In this document: piece by piece, positions 7,701-15,327 of the stretch
Numbering within the stretch: position 1 is the first letter of the stretch
How the letters are laid out: every line of letters starts with the position of its first letter
Assembly (NCBI GenBank): GCA_002085355.1
Contig: NATN01000124.1
Location: 1-18,414, forward strand
DNA: 18,414 nt
Reading direction: 5' to 3'
From: Candidatus Zhuqueibacterota bacterium 4484_87
GTDB lineage: Bacteria; Zhuqueibacterota; Zhuqueibacteria; Thermofontimicrobiales; Thermofontimicrobiaceae
Notes under the pieces: generated by a model
What the model was told of the DNA's origin: nothing
Database searches by the model: none
The model's input: only the letters and a program-made list of their open reading frames with translations
Translations under genes and position numbers: made by a program

Positions 7701-8745
7701 AGTAAATGGAAAATCCGGATGGGAATTCAAATCCGTTTTTGCTTCCAAATTTGGCAAAACAGTGATTGAATTGGCCGATGAATTTGCGCAGGAGACTGGC
7801 AGGAGAGTCATGCTGGCATGGAATGGCGGTTACATGCTGAACGCCGAACTCGTCGGTAAGTTGGGCTTACCGGAAAAATACATCGGCAGTCCATTGGGAT
7901 TGGTCATCATGAACGGGAAAATTTTATCGCTGCCGCTTTACAACAAGCCGGCGTTCATGGTTAAAAAAGATGGATCGATCGTCTTGAGGCGAGTGAATTT
8001 GTTCAACGGTGTGACAATTTCCATCTCTGACGGCGATACATTGCATTTGACCGCTGACAACCGAAACAAACAGCAAAGCGAGGACCCTGTTTTTTACGAT
8101 CTATTATTTCCTAAAGCTGAAATCCCTGCGGCTGGCAGAATTATTTATCAATTTGCCGGAAATAAAATCATTCGTCGAATCACCCCATCGGAGGCAAATA
8201 TTAAGCTGTTGCCTGTCGGACTGGTCGTTTCCGTCCCGAAAGATATGGAATTAGCCGGTTGGCAAGAAGGTGCTGAAGCGGAATTTGACATCCCGGAGCT
8301 ATCGGACATTAGCGAAGCAATCGAAGCAGGCCCTTCGTTGGTCAAAGACGGCGAAGTTTGCATCAATATGCTCGATGAAGGCTGGAAAACAACGCACTCT
8401 ATTGCCACGCAAGCGGCGCGCGTTGATTTTGAACATTTGCGCGGACCTAAAATCGGCGTTGGGATTTCCGGGGAAAATGAACTTATCATCATTGCCATCA
8501 ATGGCAGAATTCGCGAGAGCGTCGGCGTCACGCACGGCGAGTTAGCACAAATTCTCATTGATAACGGCTGCAAAGATGCCATCGGTTTTGACCCTGGCGG
8601 AAGCGTGACACTCGTTGTGAACGGTAAACAACTCAATGTGACGCCTTACAATCAAAATTATGAAATGAATCCCTATTCGTTGCCTCCACAGCCGAGACGG
8701 GTGGGGAGTGCGATTTTGTGTACTGTTGACGGTAGCGATAAATAG
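4759..8745 (+). CDS. Giant fusion: GT4-like glycosyltransferase plus NAGPA-like phosphodiester glycosidase
   Basis: The 1328-residue protein starts at an ATG with a strong AGGAGGT ribosome-binding site (4745-4751). Residues about 50-575 form a GT-B glycosyltransferase. NHDFYWED (206-213) parallels the neighbouring enzyme's HDHDFSWERD, and LPSKSEGRGLPIVESCASG (470-488) carries the E-x7-E pair Glu475/Glu483. Residues about 590-985 are not recognised; the first part is helical with an Arg/His-rich stretch (699-710). Residues about 1000-1325 match the phosphodiester glycosidase family (NAGPA, DUF2233): WNGGYM 1021-1026, GLVIMNGK 1047-1054, AGPSLV 1190-1195, INGR 1247-1250, GVTHGELAQI 1256-1265, FDPGGSVTLVV 1277-1287 and RRVGSAIL 1313-1320. 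NAGPA enzymes hydrolyse sugar-phosphodiester bonds and are usually exported, yet no signal peptide or membrane helix is visible here. The fusion suggests one protein that both adds and trims a phosphodiester-linked sugar (inference). Confidence 0.85.
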   Translation: MKEALFQQLKQRLQEENVQSWFDMGLLLDRIRDSRQPSKNIPQSFKAFKKNLQSGVAFVTFDFGVDGVTIEIEKYSAIFNRLISSAANTPPRIFWIGGLLKMKPEDLPENCEFLALPGGEGFDDWDGYHEYFHTHLSRGSKTYNLLAKKVWRQTVELTLRLGRYVRDYDIQLLVPVNVNSNPGNVPLAFALVLVSEMMGIPVLNSNHDFYWEDGNPPGKRRSEGQRDHFFTNHHLGEVFSLIEMLFPWDSPLWFQMVINPIQRIKLIRKLGINPIAVKIITTFIDMARFKPIPSERRKEILKKLHRLFAGEESNLYPVPVDQFIEEMDTLSAKRKPVVLGAVSKKPLEFNGSNLIILQPTRIILRKRIEKNFVLFKYLLQDKAYRLFFKQNPHVNIILLITGPVSTGHDEYFRQLIFKFKEMLASLPEQYHKRVFLALKFGKEINQTMIRQKMSRLRIEELFAAADVVVLPSKSEGRGLPIVESCASGTPIIATRYEPKSVFASVVGEHLDKNRRLHVFEFPEDCRHLPRGLINLYNRPNYSKRIILHNRRVVKKRFSMEALENQFNRCLYILWRRCQLPTEENMTHVNRSFAEFQKITKYDDAFHQIVLSGKRRYYPGISPIEFMVVLKSLIDPSYFRMEEKELKGRIMRYARHLVKNYSKFVKLDLKTKLAFYNSVESIFSFFTGEDTLVMDHSLSYRHRHRRHYPYRKITEVELLGIVSWLFRSYVKNTEVIPLSRRLVRNAQNLSAQLTRLVGFHKLGIDDHAELLNALKSNRSFAWLPGEKWLDEMRLFVLGTFRERLQLTADERITPEILASDRAKNIGRVYLLVREKAVGSPIYYNNALRWIRKIANEEIQALFDAGIFNVIKTKNITPGSHLAQIGSEAKQVLISLKKEDGFVVAIGEANYLTLDLLDLDSFRIGMARHPQFVHYLGVKKNQHFIQWVPPQADRFIYVKQLAGIHDDSYPWSGVMAKLSLDEEVNGKSGWEFKSVFASKFGKTVIELADEFAQETGRRVMLAWNGGYMLNAELVGKLGLPEKYIGSPLGLVIMNGKILSLPLYNKPAFMVKKDGSIVLRRVNLFNGVTISISDGDTLHLTADNRNKQQSEDPVFYDLLFPKAEIPAAGRIIYQFAGNKIIRRITPSEANIKLLPVGLVVSVPKDMELAGWQEGAEAEFDIPELSDISEAIEAGPSLVKDGEVCINMLDEGWKTTHSIATQAARVDFEHLRGPKIGVGISGENELIIIAINGRIRESVGVTHGELAQILIDNGCKDAIGFDPGGSVTLVVNGKQLNVTPYNQNYEMNPYSLPPQPRRVGSAILCTVDGSDK

Positions 8746-8881
8746 AAAGTTCATTGAAACTTGGGGGGTAATGTAAAATAGGATGCGGATATACACGCCG
8801 AATAAGCGGATTTATACGGAGGAGCTAAAAATAAATTCGAAAATAACGACTGTGTTTGTTATCTGGAGTTGTGTAATAAAT

Positions 8882-10051
8882 TTATTGAGAAGTTTCAATC
8901 GGAAATTTATTTTGGACGATAGCGTCGTATATCTTTAGCAATTTTTTTACCTCAAGCTCCCAATTATAAAAGTCTCTCACCATCGTTCTTGCATTATCAG
9001 CCATTTTTTGATAGAGCTTTTCATTGCTTAAAATCGAATTTATCGCTTCCGCGACTTTTTGGGGTTTCGTGGGGTCAACAATTTTCCCAACGCTATATTT
9101 CGGAACTAATTTTTTCCATTCGGGGAAATTGGGAAAAACAACCGGCAGTCCGGCGGTCAAATATTCAAAAAATTTATTCGAAATCATAAGATAATTATTC
9201 AGACCTGTGTTTTGTACCAGAGAAACGCCAATGTCCGCAGAAGCTGTGTAGTCGGCTAATTTTTCTAGCGGAACCGCATCGAGAATGAAAATATCTTTTT
9301 TCTTTGAATTATTTTCCAGCCTTTTTTTGATGACGTTTTTATAATTTCCCTGTCCCATCAAAATCAACACTGCATTGTCCAGATAATTCATCGTTTCTAT
9401 TAAAATATCCACACCGCGGCCCGGATCAATCATCCCCTGGTAAAGAATAATTTTCTTGTCCATAGGGATATGAAGTTGCTCTCGAAAGAGATTGTTTTTC
9501 TTTACTTCGCGATAAGGCTGGCAATTTCTGATGACGATAGGTATTTTCACATGATATCGTCGTGCGAAGACTTCCGCTCTGGAATCAGTAGTTTGAATAT
9601 TGGCAAAAGTTTTCCGGACCAATAGTCTTTCTAATAACAGCCAAAATTTTCGAGCAGCCGGATGATGTTTTTTCATTTCTGTGTACAATTCATGAGAATC
9701 ATAAATTACTGGTTTCTTTTTTATTTTACCCAACAAATAGGCGATTGGCAACGTCTCCAAGTCATGAGCATGATAGGCATCAAACGGCTTGTTCAGAAGC
9801 GAAAAGACCGTTCTGGTGATATATTCCACATATTTGATGAAGAAAAATATTTGATTTTTTGGCAAAAGGTAGCGGGTTTTTAACTCGATACGATAAATGG
9901 AAAATTGATGGCGCTTTTCAAAACTGGGGGTGTTTTTATCCTTTAGCGCATAAAAGGTAACTTCATGGCCTGCTTCAATCAATGAAATTGCCTCTTTTGT
10001 CACGCGCACATCATGGGTGAAAGCGGTCATCAGAAACATGGCAATTTTCAT
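8882..10051 (-). CDS. Glycosyltransferase, GT4 family, last gene of the exopolysaccharide operon
   Basis: I chose the ATG at 10051 (389 residues, MKIAMFLMTAFTHDVRV) because AGGAGG sits directly upstream and a first beta strand begins there. The 21 extra in-frame codons upstream only reread the end of the previous gene. The start overlaps that gene's stop as ATGA (10048-10051), so translation is likely coupled. Motifs: HAHDLETLP (94-102) and YDSHELYTE (117-125), common in capsule GT4 enzymes; LYQGMIDPGRGVD (203-215); and NKFFEYLTAGLPVV (292-305), the acidic donor-site segment with Glu296. It has no signal peptide and is a cytosolic or membrane-associated enzyme adding a sugar to the lipid-linked repeat unit. 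It is the only separate glycosyltransferase in this operon. No clear terminator is visible in the 136 bp between its end and the convergent gene's end. Confidence 0.85.
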   Translation of the reverse strand: MKIAMFLMTAFTHDVRVTKEAISLIEAGHEVTFYALKDKNTPSFEKRHQFSIYRIELKTRYLLPKNQIFFFIKYVEYITRTVFSLLNKPFDAYHAHDLETLPIAYLLGKIKKKPVIYDSHELYTEMKKHHPAARKFWLLLERLLVRKTFANIQTTDSRAEVFARRYHVKIPIVIRNCQPYREVKKNNLFREQLHIPMDKKIILYQGMIDPGRGVDILIETMNYLDNAVLILMGQGNYKNVIKKRLENNSKKKDIFILDAVPLEKLADYTASADIGVSLVQNTGLNNYLMISNKFFEYLTAGLPVVFPNFPEWKKLVPKYSVGKIVDPTKPQKVAEAINSILSNEKLYQKMADNARTMVRDFYNWELEVKKLLKIYDAIVQNKFPIETSQ

Positions 10052-11397
10052 TTCGCCTCCTGTAACGGACTTTCTTTCTTTTGAAGCGCCCATATTAATC
10101 CGGCAGGCCACCAAACGATGGCATTGGCGTAGATGTCGCCGCTGAACATGGAATTCCAGAGAGAAAAGAAAAAGAAAGTGAGAGCGGCAATGCTAAGCTG
10201 AAGTTGCACATGTTCCTTTTTTTTAGCATAAAGGTGGATATTTTTTCTACCTTGATTCGTCGCTAAATAGAGAAAATAAATAATGATTGCTAACCCGAAA
10301 ATGCCATTTTCACATGCTAACTCAAGAAGCAGATTGTGCGGATAAACCAATGGAATGAACGTTGTTTCGAGATAGAAACTTCCTGTACCAATTCCCAACA
10401 ACGGCGAGCCGATGAATTGATGCACTGCCTGAATCCATGCCAGAACGCGAAATGCAGCGCTGGCTTCTGCCCCAATTGGCGTTGCCATTCGCGCAGCGAC
10501 TTGCGTCGATGAATGAAAAAGATAATAAATTCCAGCGAGAAAAAACAATGCCGTAAAAAATATCTTTTTTCCTCTTGACTGCGATGGTTGCAAATAATAA
10601 AAAAGCAAAATTGACAGCATAACGCCCAGTGTTGGTCCTCGGGAACCGGACCAGATGATTGGCATGAACAAAATGATAATAGCTATTCCGAAAATAATTT
10701 TCGGTGCAATCCGCTTGAAACGGGCGAAAAAATAGAGCGCTGCTACGATGGAGAGCCCCAGCGAACGACCGATGTAAAGAGGCCCAATACTTTCCGATAG
10801 CCGAAACCGAACAAATTTGAAGAAGATGTTGGATTGCGCCGTGAAAAAGCTGATGATCGCCATCACTATTCCGATGAAAAGAATTGACGCAATTAATTTT
10901 TCCATGCTTTTTTTATTATCTTTTAGCAAATAGGCTGCGTACAGCATCGGGATATTGACAATAAAATAAAAGACGAATTTTTTTGCGCCATAATATTTAT
11001 TTGCAGAGTAAGGAATACCTGCCATCAGAATGAATCCGATCAGAATAGCGACCCAGAAAAAATGATTCATTTCAAAATCTTTTTCTTTATTGCTTTTGAT
11101 GTGATAAATCATGATGCTGGCGAAGAAAATTAATAAATAGGAGCGAAAGGCTGGCATGGAAATGGGAACTTGAATGAAATCGAACAGATAGTAAAGCAAA
11201 ATATTAATTGTAAACGGAATGGCAAAACCAAATTCGGGCACGACATAAAGCACAAACGATCCGCAGATGAGTAACATGAACAAAATACTCAATGTTGTTG
11301 ATTTTATCAGCAACAGTAGATAAAACAGCTCGATTACGGCGATGGTAAGCGTGATTTTTTTTATATCGAATGGATTTTGTAGGCGAATCGTTTCCAT
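10048..11397 (-). CDS. O-antigen ligase / Wzy polymerase-like membrane protein
   Basis: This 449-residue protein has about 11-12 hydrophobic segments. It contains the features of the O-antigen ligase/polymerase superfamily: RSLGL (211-215) fits the R-x3-L motif, and HNLLLELACENGIFG (354-368) fits the H[NSQ]-x9-G-x-x-[GTY] motif described for WaaL ligases. SGSRGPTLG (250-258) and GIGTGSF (335-341) are also typical. It would act on undecaprenyl-linked glycan at the periplasmic face, either polymerising repeat units (Wzy) or ligating glycan to an acceptor (WaaL-like); sequence alone cannot separate these. The start is 4 bp after the flippase stop, with no good ribosome-binding site, so translation is likely coupled. 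In a wza-wzz-wzx-?-GT order the expected partner is a Wzy polymerase. Confidence 0.8.
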   Translation of the reverse strand: METIRLQNPFDIKKITLTIAVIELFYLLLLIKSTTLSILFMLLICGSFVLYVVPEFGFAIPFTINILLYYLFDFIQVPISMPAFRSYLLIFFASIMIYHIKSNKEKDFEMNHFFWVAILIGFILMAGIPYSANKYYGAKKFVFYFIVNIPMLYAAYLLKDNKKSMEKLIASILFIGIVMAIISFFTAQSNIFFKFVRFRLSESIGPLYIGRSLGLSIVAALYFFARFKRIAPKIIFGIAIIILFMPIIWSGSRGPTLGVMLSILLFYYLQPSQSRGKKIFFTALFFLAGIYYLFHSSTQVAARMATPIGAEASAAFRVLAWIQAVHQFIGSPLLGIGTGSFYLETTFIPLVYPHNLLLELACENGIFGLAIIIYFLYLATNQGRKNIHLYAKKKEHVQLQLSIAALTFFFFSLWNSMFSGDIYANAIVWWPAGLIWALQKKESPLQEAK

Positions 11398-11401
11398 AAG
11401 T

Positions 11402-12904
11402 TTATTTGATCAAATTAATGATAAATTCTTTTGTGCGATAAAGTTCCTGTTGAGAAATTTCTTTCAATAAAATTAAAATCAAGACAAATAAGATCAACCC
11501 GAAAGGGATAATTAAAAAAACAGCCGTCAAAATATTTGGAAAAATTTCGGTTAAACTTCTCAAAAATATGGCGAAAATGAATCCGGCTAAGAGAATTTTA
11601 CCAATAGAAATCAGTGGGGGGGTCCACGCCATATATTTCCGCACGGAAAAAACAGCGGATGTAAAATAGATGGCGTACGCTGTCATAGCCGCCAGTCCTG
11701 CGCCGAAATATCCGAACCGCGGAATGAGAAAAATATTCAGTCCCACATTTGAAAATCCCGCGATTAACGCCAATGTTGCAATACGGATGCTCTTTTTATG
11801 CAATTCAAAGCCTTTGAGCACATACTGCGTGAGTCCGAATAGAAAAATCCCTATGGCGATAAAAGGTAAAACTCGTGTTCCCTCAACAAATTTTGCGTCT
11901 GAGAAAATGAGCACCATTGTTTTGGGGAGTGTAACCAAAATTGTCAAAATCGGCACGCACAGCAAGAAGAAGTATCGCGTTAAATGCGAAATTAAATTTT
12001 GCGTATGAGATTGTCCGTTTTTTTCCCAGTTGTCAACGATAATGGGAAACGCGGCTAACATGAGAACTGTGTAAATAAAATTGAGCGTTTTTTCCGAGAT
12101 GGCGTAAGCGACCGAATAGAGCCCTACATCCGAAGATGTGGCAAAATATTCAATTAAGTATCTGTCCGAGAGTGAAAGAATCCAGAATGCCAAAAACGAA
12201 AAGCTGAGCGGCATGCCATAAGCGAAGAATTCCTTCGCCAATGGGATAGAAATAGAACGAAAATGAAAAGATGAAAATATTTTTAGTTTGTAAAAAATAA
12301 TGAAATCCAGGCTCAGTGCAGCGACGAGGAATCCCCAAAAAATTCCGTCAACGCGAAAATCTAAAAATAGGATGAGACTGATTCCGACCATCGGCTTAAT
12401 CAAAGCGAACAGAGACCAGAAAATCGTATATTTTTTCGGTTCCAATCCAGCGCGGTAAATTACAACAAAGATTTCAAAAAACGAGTTAAAAACAGATGCA
12501 GCAATGGCTAAATTAATCAAAGAAAAAAGGCCAGGAGAAATTCGCTGTTGAAAAATAATCACATTGACCAACAAGCTAACGCCCGTCACTATTATCACGC
12601 CGCCTACAGAACAAGCTAATAAAGTGGAAAAAAAAGTTTCTTCTTTCTGTTGATGTCTGTGGTTTTGATAAAATCGGATCACACTCATGGATAACCAGAA
12701 CACAGCAAAAACGCGAATTAGTCCAAAGGTGGACAGGGTGATTTGATAATGTCCGTATTCTTCCTGAGTGAAAAGCGTGGTCAGGACTCGGATGAGGATA
12801 ATTCCAATAATAGCAGGTAAAATTCTCGCTGGAATGTAAATGAACGAATCTTTGAGCGTTCTTTTCAACTGCGAATTTATGTCTTGTTGCTTCTGCTGAT
12901 TCAT
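11402..12904 (-). CDS. Wzx-like polysaccharide flippase (MOP superfamily)
   Basis: This 500-residue integral membrane protein has about 12-14 hydrophobic helices. The N-terminal layout fits Wzx/RfbX/SpoVB-type exporters: an amphipathic start, then SFIYIPARILPAIIGIILIRVLTTLFTQEE split across the first helix and its loop, with the family's EEYGHYQ segment. Further on, SLSDRYLIEYFATSSDVGLY is the conserved D-R-Y-x-[IL]..-[VI]-G-x-Y helix-loop at the middle of the transporter. It would move the undecaprenyl-diphosphate-linked repeat unit across the inner membrane. A weak AGGAA lies before the ATG. It is separated from the Wzz-like gene by 50 bp and from the ligase/polymerase gene by 4 bp. Confidence 0.88.
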   Translation of the reverse strand: MNQQKQQDINSQLKRTLKDSFIYIPARILPAIIGIILIRVLTTLFTQEEYGHYQITLSTFGLIRVFAVFWLSMSVIRFYQNHRHQQKEETFFSTLLACSVGGVIIVTGVSLLVNVIIFQQRISPGLFSLINLAIAASVFNSFFEIFVVIYRAGLEPKKYTIFWSLFALIKPMVGISLILFLDFRVDGIFWGFLVAALSLDFIIFYKLKIFSSFHFRSISIPLAKEFFAYGMPLSFSFLAFWILSLSDRYLIEYFATSSDVGLYSVAYAISEKTLNFIYTVLMLAAFPIIVDNWEKNGQSHTQNLISHLTRYFFLLCVPILTILVTLPKTMVLIFSDAKFVEGTRVLPFIAIGIFLFGLTQYVLKGFELHKKSIRIATLALIAGFSNVGLNIFLIPRFGYFGAGLAAMTAYAIYFTSAVFSVRKYMAWTPPLISIGKILLAGFIFAIFLRSLTEIFPNILTAVFLIIPFGLILFVLILILLKEISQQELYRTKEFIINLIK

Positions 12905-12954
12905 TTATTCCTGTTCACTATAATCATGCTCAATTTCGGGGTGCGCCGGGCGAA

Positions 12955-14184
12955 TTACTCTTTTTTGAACCACTGCGTTGGTTTCAGATTGTGCAAAACA
13001 TAGCTCCATTGGCGATATTGCTCAGGGTGTTCTTCTCCTAAATATTCGGCATTCACTTTGATGTAGGCGGCGATTATGAAAAGAAAAAGGACAAAAATGC
13101 CGGCGCCCAGAACCATGAACATTCTTTTGGGACTGGAGCGTTTTATTGGAGCCACTGCCGGGTCAAGCACCTGAACCGTGGGAGTGTCTTTTTTCTCGTT
13201 AATTTTTGCCTGCTCGTATTGCGGCATGATAAATTCGAGAATTTTTTCCTGGATTTGAAGCTCACGATACAAACGGACATATTCGATGCCTAAATCAGGC
13301 AAATTTTTCAACGGAATAAAGACATCCATGGCGCCACCTGTTTGCTTGGCACCAGACTGAAATTCGTTGTAGTGTTGTTTCAGTTCGTTCAACTCGGTTT
13401 GCTTGCGGATATATTCGGAATGCGTATTGCTGACATATTTTTTCAGCACGCCCAGTTCGATTTCTTTGGCAATAATTTGTGCTTTTAATTCAGCGGCAGC
13501 AGTGATGGATGCCTTGGTCTGCTCGGTCAGTTCAATGGTGCCATGTTTTTTCTGAAAATCTTTGAAAGCTTCCTCGGCTTTTGCCAGATCAGCAAGATTT
13601 TGTTTGTATCTTTTTTCAATGAAAATTCGCGTATTCTGTGCACGCTGCGTTTTTAGTTTTCGGTTTAGTTTATCCAATTCGCTGACGAAATAATTCGCCA
13701 TATCTTTGGCAAGGTTTCGGGCTTCATCTTCTTCTTTCTTACCCGCGAAATACGGTGTTTTTGCTTTGACAGCAATAGATAAAGTGCCGTCATCATTTAG
13801 CTCTATCGCCATCATGGCGCGCAATGTGCGGATGGCTTCTTCCATATTTTCAGATTTGTATCGCTTGATTAAATCAAATTTATTTATGATATTCTCGGCG
13901 ACAGTGCGGCTATTCAATATTGCCAGATAGACATTTGTTTCATCTGAAACCATTCCGCCAAGTCCGAGTCCGCCAATGGGTAAATTGTTTAGCAATGAAG
14001 AGAGACCAAGTCCTCCTTCTTCTGCTGGCGGCAAAATAGTGGTAGAAGCTTTGTATGACCTCGGCATTATCAAGCTAAAAATGGCGGTGATGAGACAAAT
14101 AATGAAACCATTTATTATGATTTGCTTGCGCCATTTGACAAGTATTGTAAAATAATCTACGACGCGAATTTTTTCCCCTGTCAT
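12955..14184 (-). CDS. Wzz-like chain-length determinant / polysaccharide co-polymerase
   Basis: This 409-residue protein has the two-helix topology of Wzz/PCP proteins: TM1 at about 21-40, TM2 at about 355-376, and a long periplasmic region between them with heptad-like coiled-coil content (about 180-285). A Pro-containing segment, DPAVAPIKRSSPKR, precedes TM2 as in the family. A Gly/Leu-rich loop (GGLGLSSLLNNLPIGGLGLGG, 57-77) follows the first beta segment. The cytoplasmic tail is short and there is no tyrosine-kinase (Wzc/CapB) domain, nor a separate kinase gene nearby. It should control glycan chain length and dock with the Wza-like exporter encoded 23 bp upstream. A TAGGAAA ribosome-binding site precedes the ATG. 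Confidence 0.85.
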   Translation of the reverse strand: MTGEKIRVVDYFTILVKWRKQIIINGFIICLITAIFSLIMPRSYKASTTILPPAEEGGLGLSSLLNNLPIGGLGLGGMVSDETNVYLAILNSRTVAENIINKFDLIKRYKSENMEEAIRTLRAMMAIELNDDGTLSIAVKAKTPYFAGKKEEDEARNLAKDMANYFVSELDKLNRKLKTQRAQNTRIFIEKRYKQNLADLAKAEEAFKDFQKKHGTIELTEQTKASITAAAELKAQIIAKEIELGVLKKYVSNTHSEYIRKQTELNELKQHYNEFQSGAKQTGGAMDVFIPLKNLPDLGIEYVRLYRELQIQEKILEFIMPQYEQAKINEKKDTPTVQVLDPAVAPIKRSSPKRMFMVLGAGIFVLFLFIIAAYIKVNAEYLGEEHPEQYRQWSYVLHNLKPTQWFKKE

Positions 14185-14207
14185 TGAAATTTCCTATTGG
14201 TTCTCGT

Positions 14208-15262
14208 TTATCTGTTTTGTGCGGCAATGTAAGCTAATACAACTGATGCAACGCTGGTTACAATTTGCAGATATTCAAGAAATTTTTTCCGGAATGTCTG
14301 CGGAACAATTATCGTATCTCCAGGCCTTACTGTGGCATCCGGCCCTTTTTCTTCGGTTTTATCATCGAAATGGATGATGCGAATTTTATTGATATTGCCC
14401 ATTTCTCTTGTGCCTCCGGCAAGGCCGACATAATCTTTAGCCTTTAAGCCGATTTTATATGGATAACCTCCCGGCAAATTGACGGCGCCCTGAACATTGC
14501 GTATAAACCAGGTTTTTCTATTGCGCCATCGACCTTAACCATAGGGACGTTAGAAGATGCAGGCGGGACGTAAATAATATCGCCTTCATGCACAAAAATG
14601 TTTTCATCAAGAGCACCTTCTTTTTTGTAGTGAATGAAATCAAAAGAATCAACCGTGCCATCAGCATGACGAATTTCCACGTGTCTGTCATCAGCCCAGT
14701 CCCTGATTCCGGCATGTTCGAGCAAATAAGAAACCCGATCTATTGCTTGCGCGATGTAAGTACCGGGATAACGTACTTCTCCCAACACATGGACGCGAAG
14801 TTTTCTGATTTGCATCAGATTCGCGTAAACTTTTTTTAGTTTATATTTTTTTTCACCCTCTTTTTTGATGAGTTTCTGAACTTCCGAAAGAGGTTTTCCC
14901 GCCACCGGAAAGATACCAATTGTTTCTACGACCAACTTACCTTCTGGCGTAACTTTTGTTGGGAATGTGAAGGTCCTGTCACCAGTAATGTTGATGTAAA
15001 ATAAATCTCCCGGGCCTATGATGTATTTATCGGGGTCAATGACGTTTTCCAGCGCGGTTTCATCAAATGACGCAAGGGGGTACAACAATTGGTTTGGTTT
15101 GAGCGGCTCTTTTAACTGCGATTCTTTGTTTTGTTGCATGGTTGGGAAAAAGCTGTTTTGTTCGGTATTTCCCGAGGTCGTTTGCTGGGCAAACAGCAAA
15201 TTGGCCGATAATATCAATATCAAAAAAAGGCTAATAGATATTGTGTTCCGATCGATTCTCAA
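14208..15262 (-). pseudogene. Wza-like polysaccharide export protein, reading frame broken
   Basis: The start is a TTG at 15262 with AGGAG six bases upstream; the frame stays open to 15469, but those extra codons lie upstream of the promoter candidate. The product begins with a signal peptide (LFLILILSANLLFAQQ) and continues with a Poly_export domain (DKYIIGPGDLFYINITG). An SLBB domain follows (LRVHVLGEVRYPGTY to GDIIYVPP). A second SLBB starts at VKVDGAIEKPGLY and then runs into a stop at 14444. The remainder lies in the -1 frame: RNVQGAVNLPGGYPYKIG, DYVGLAGG, and PGDTIIVPQTF with a hydrophobic C-terminal helix, ending at 14208. The shift must lie between 14444 and 14534. An AAAAA run (14513-14517) is one candidate, but an internal deletion also fits. 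If the frame were intact, length would be about 350 residues, normal for the family. A sequencing error cannot be excluded. Confidence 0.8.
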
Positions 15263-15327
15263 TTTGTTCTCCTGATTTGTTTTGCTTTTGATAAAATTCA
15301 AACCAAAAACAGGTTTGCAATAGCCAA

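Noticed and set aside
8746..8881. Bidirectional terminator between the convergent glycan genes
   Set aside because: Only short weak dyads (for example AAGTT-n6-AACTT near 8748) are visible, without GC-rich stems or T-tracts.
14444..14534. Programmed -1 frameshift in the Wza-like gene
   Set aside because: The A-run reads GAAAAAC, which does not make a canonical X-XXY-YYZ slippery heptamer in the zero frame, and no downstream stem or pseudoknot was evident. Exporters of this family are not known to need frameshifting.
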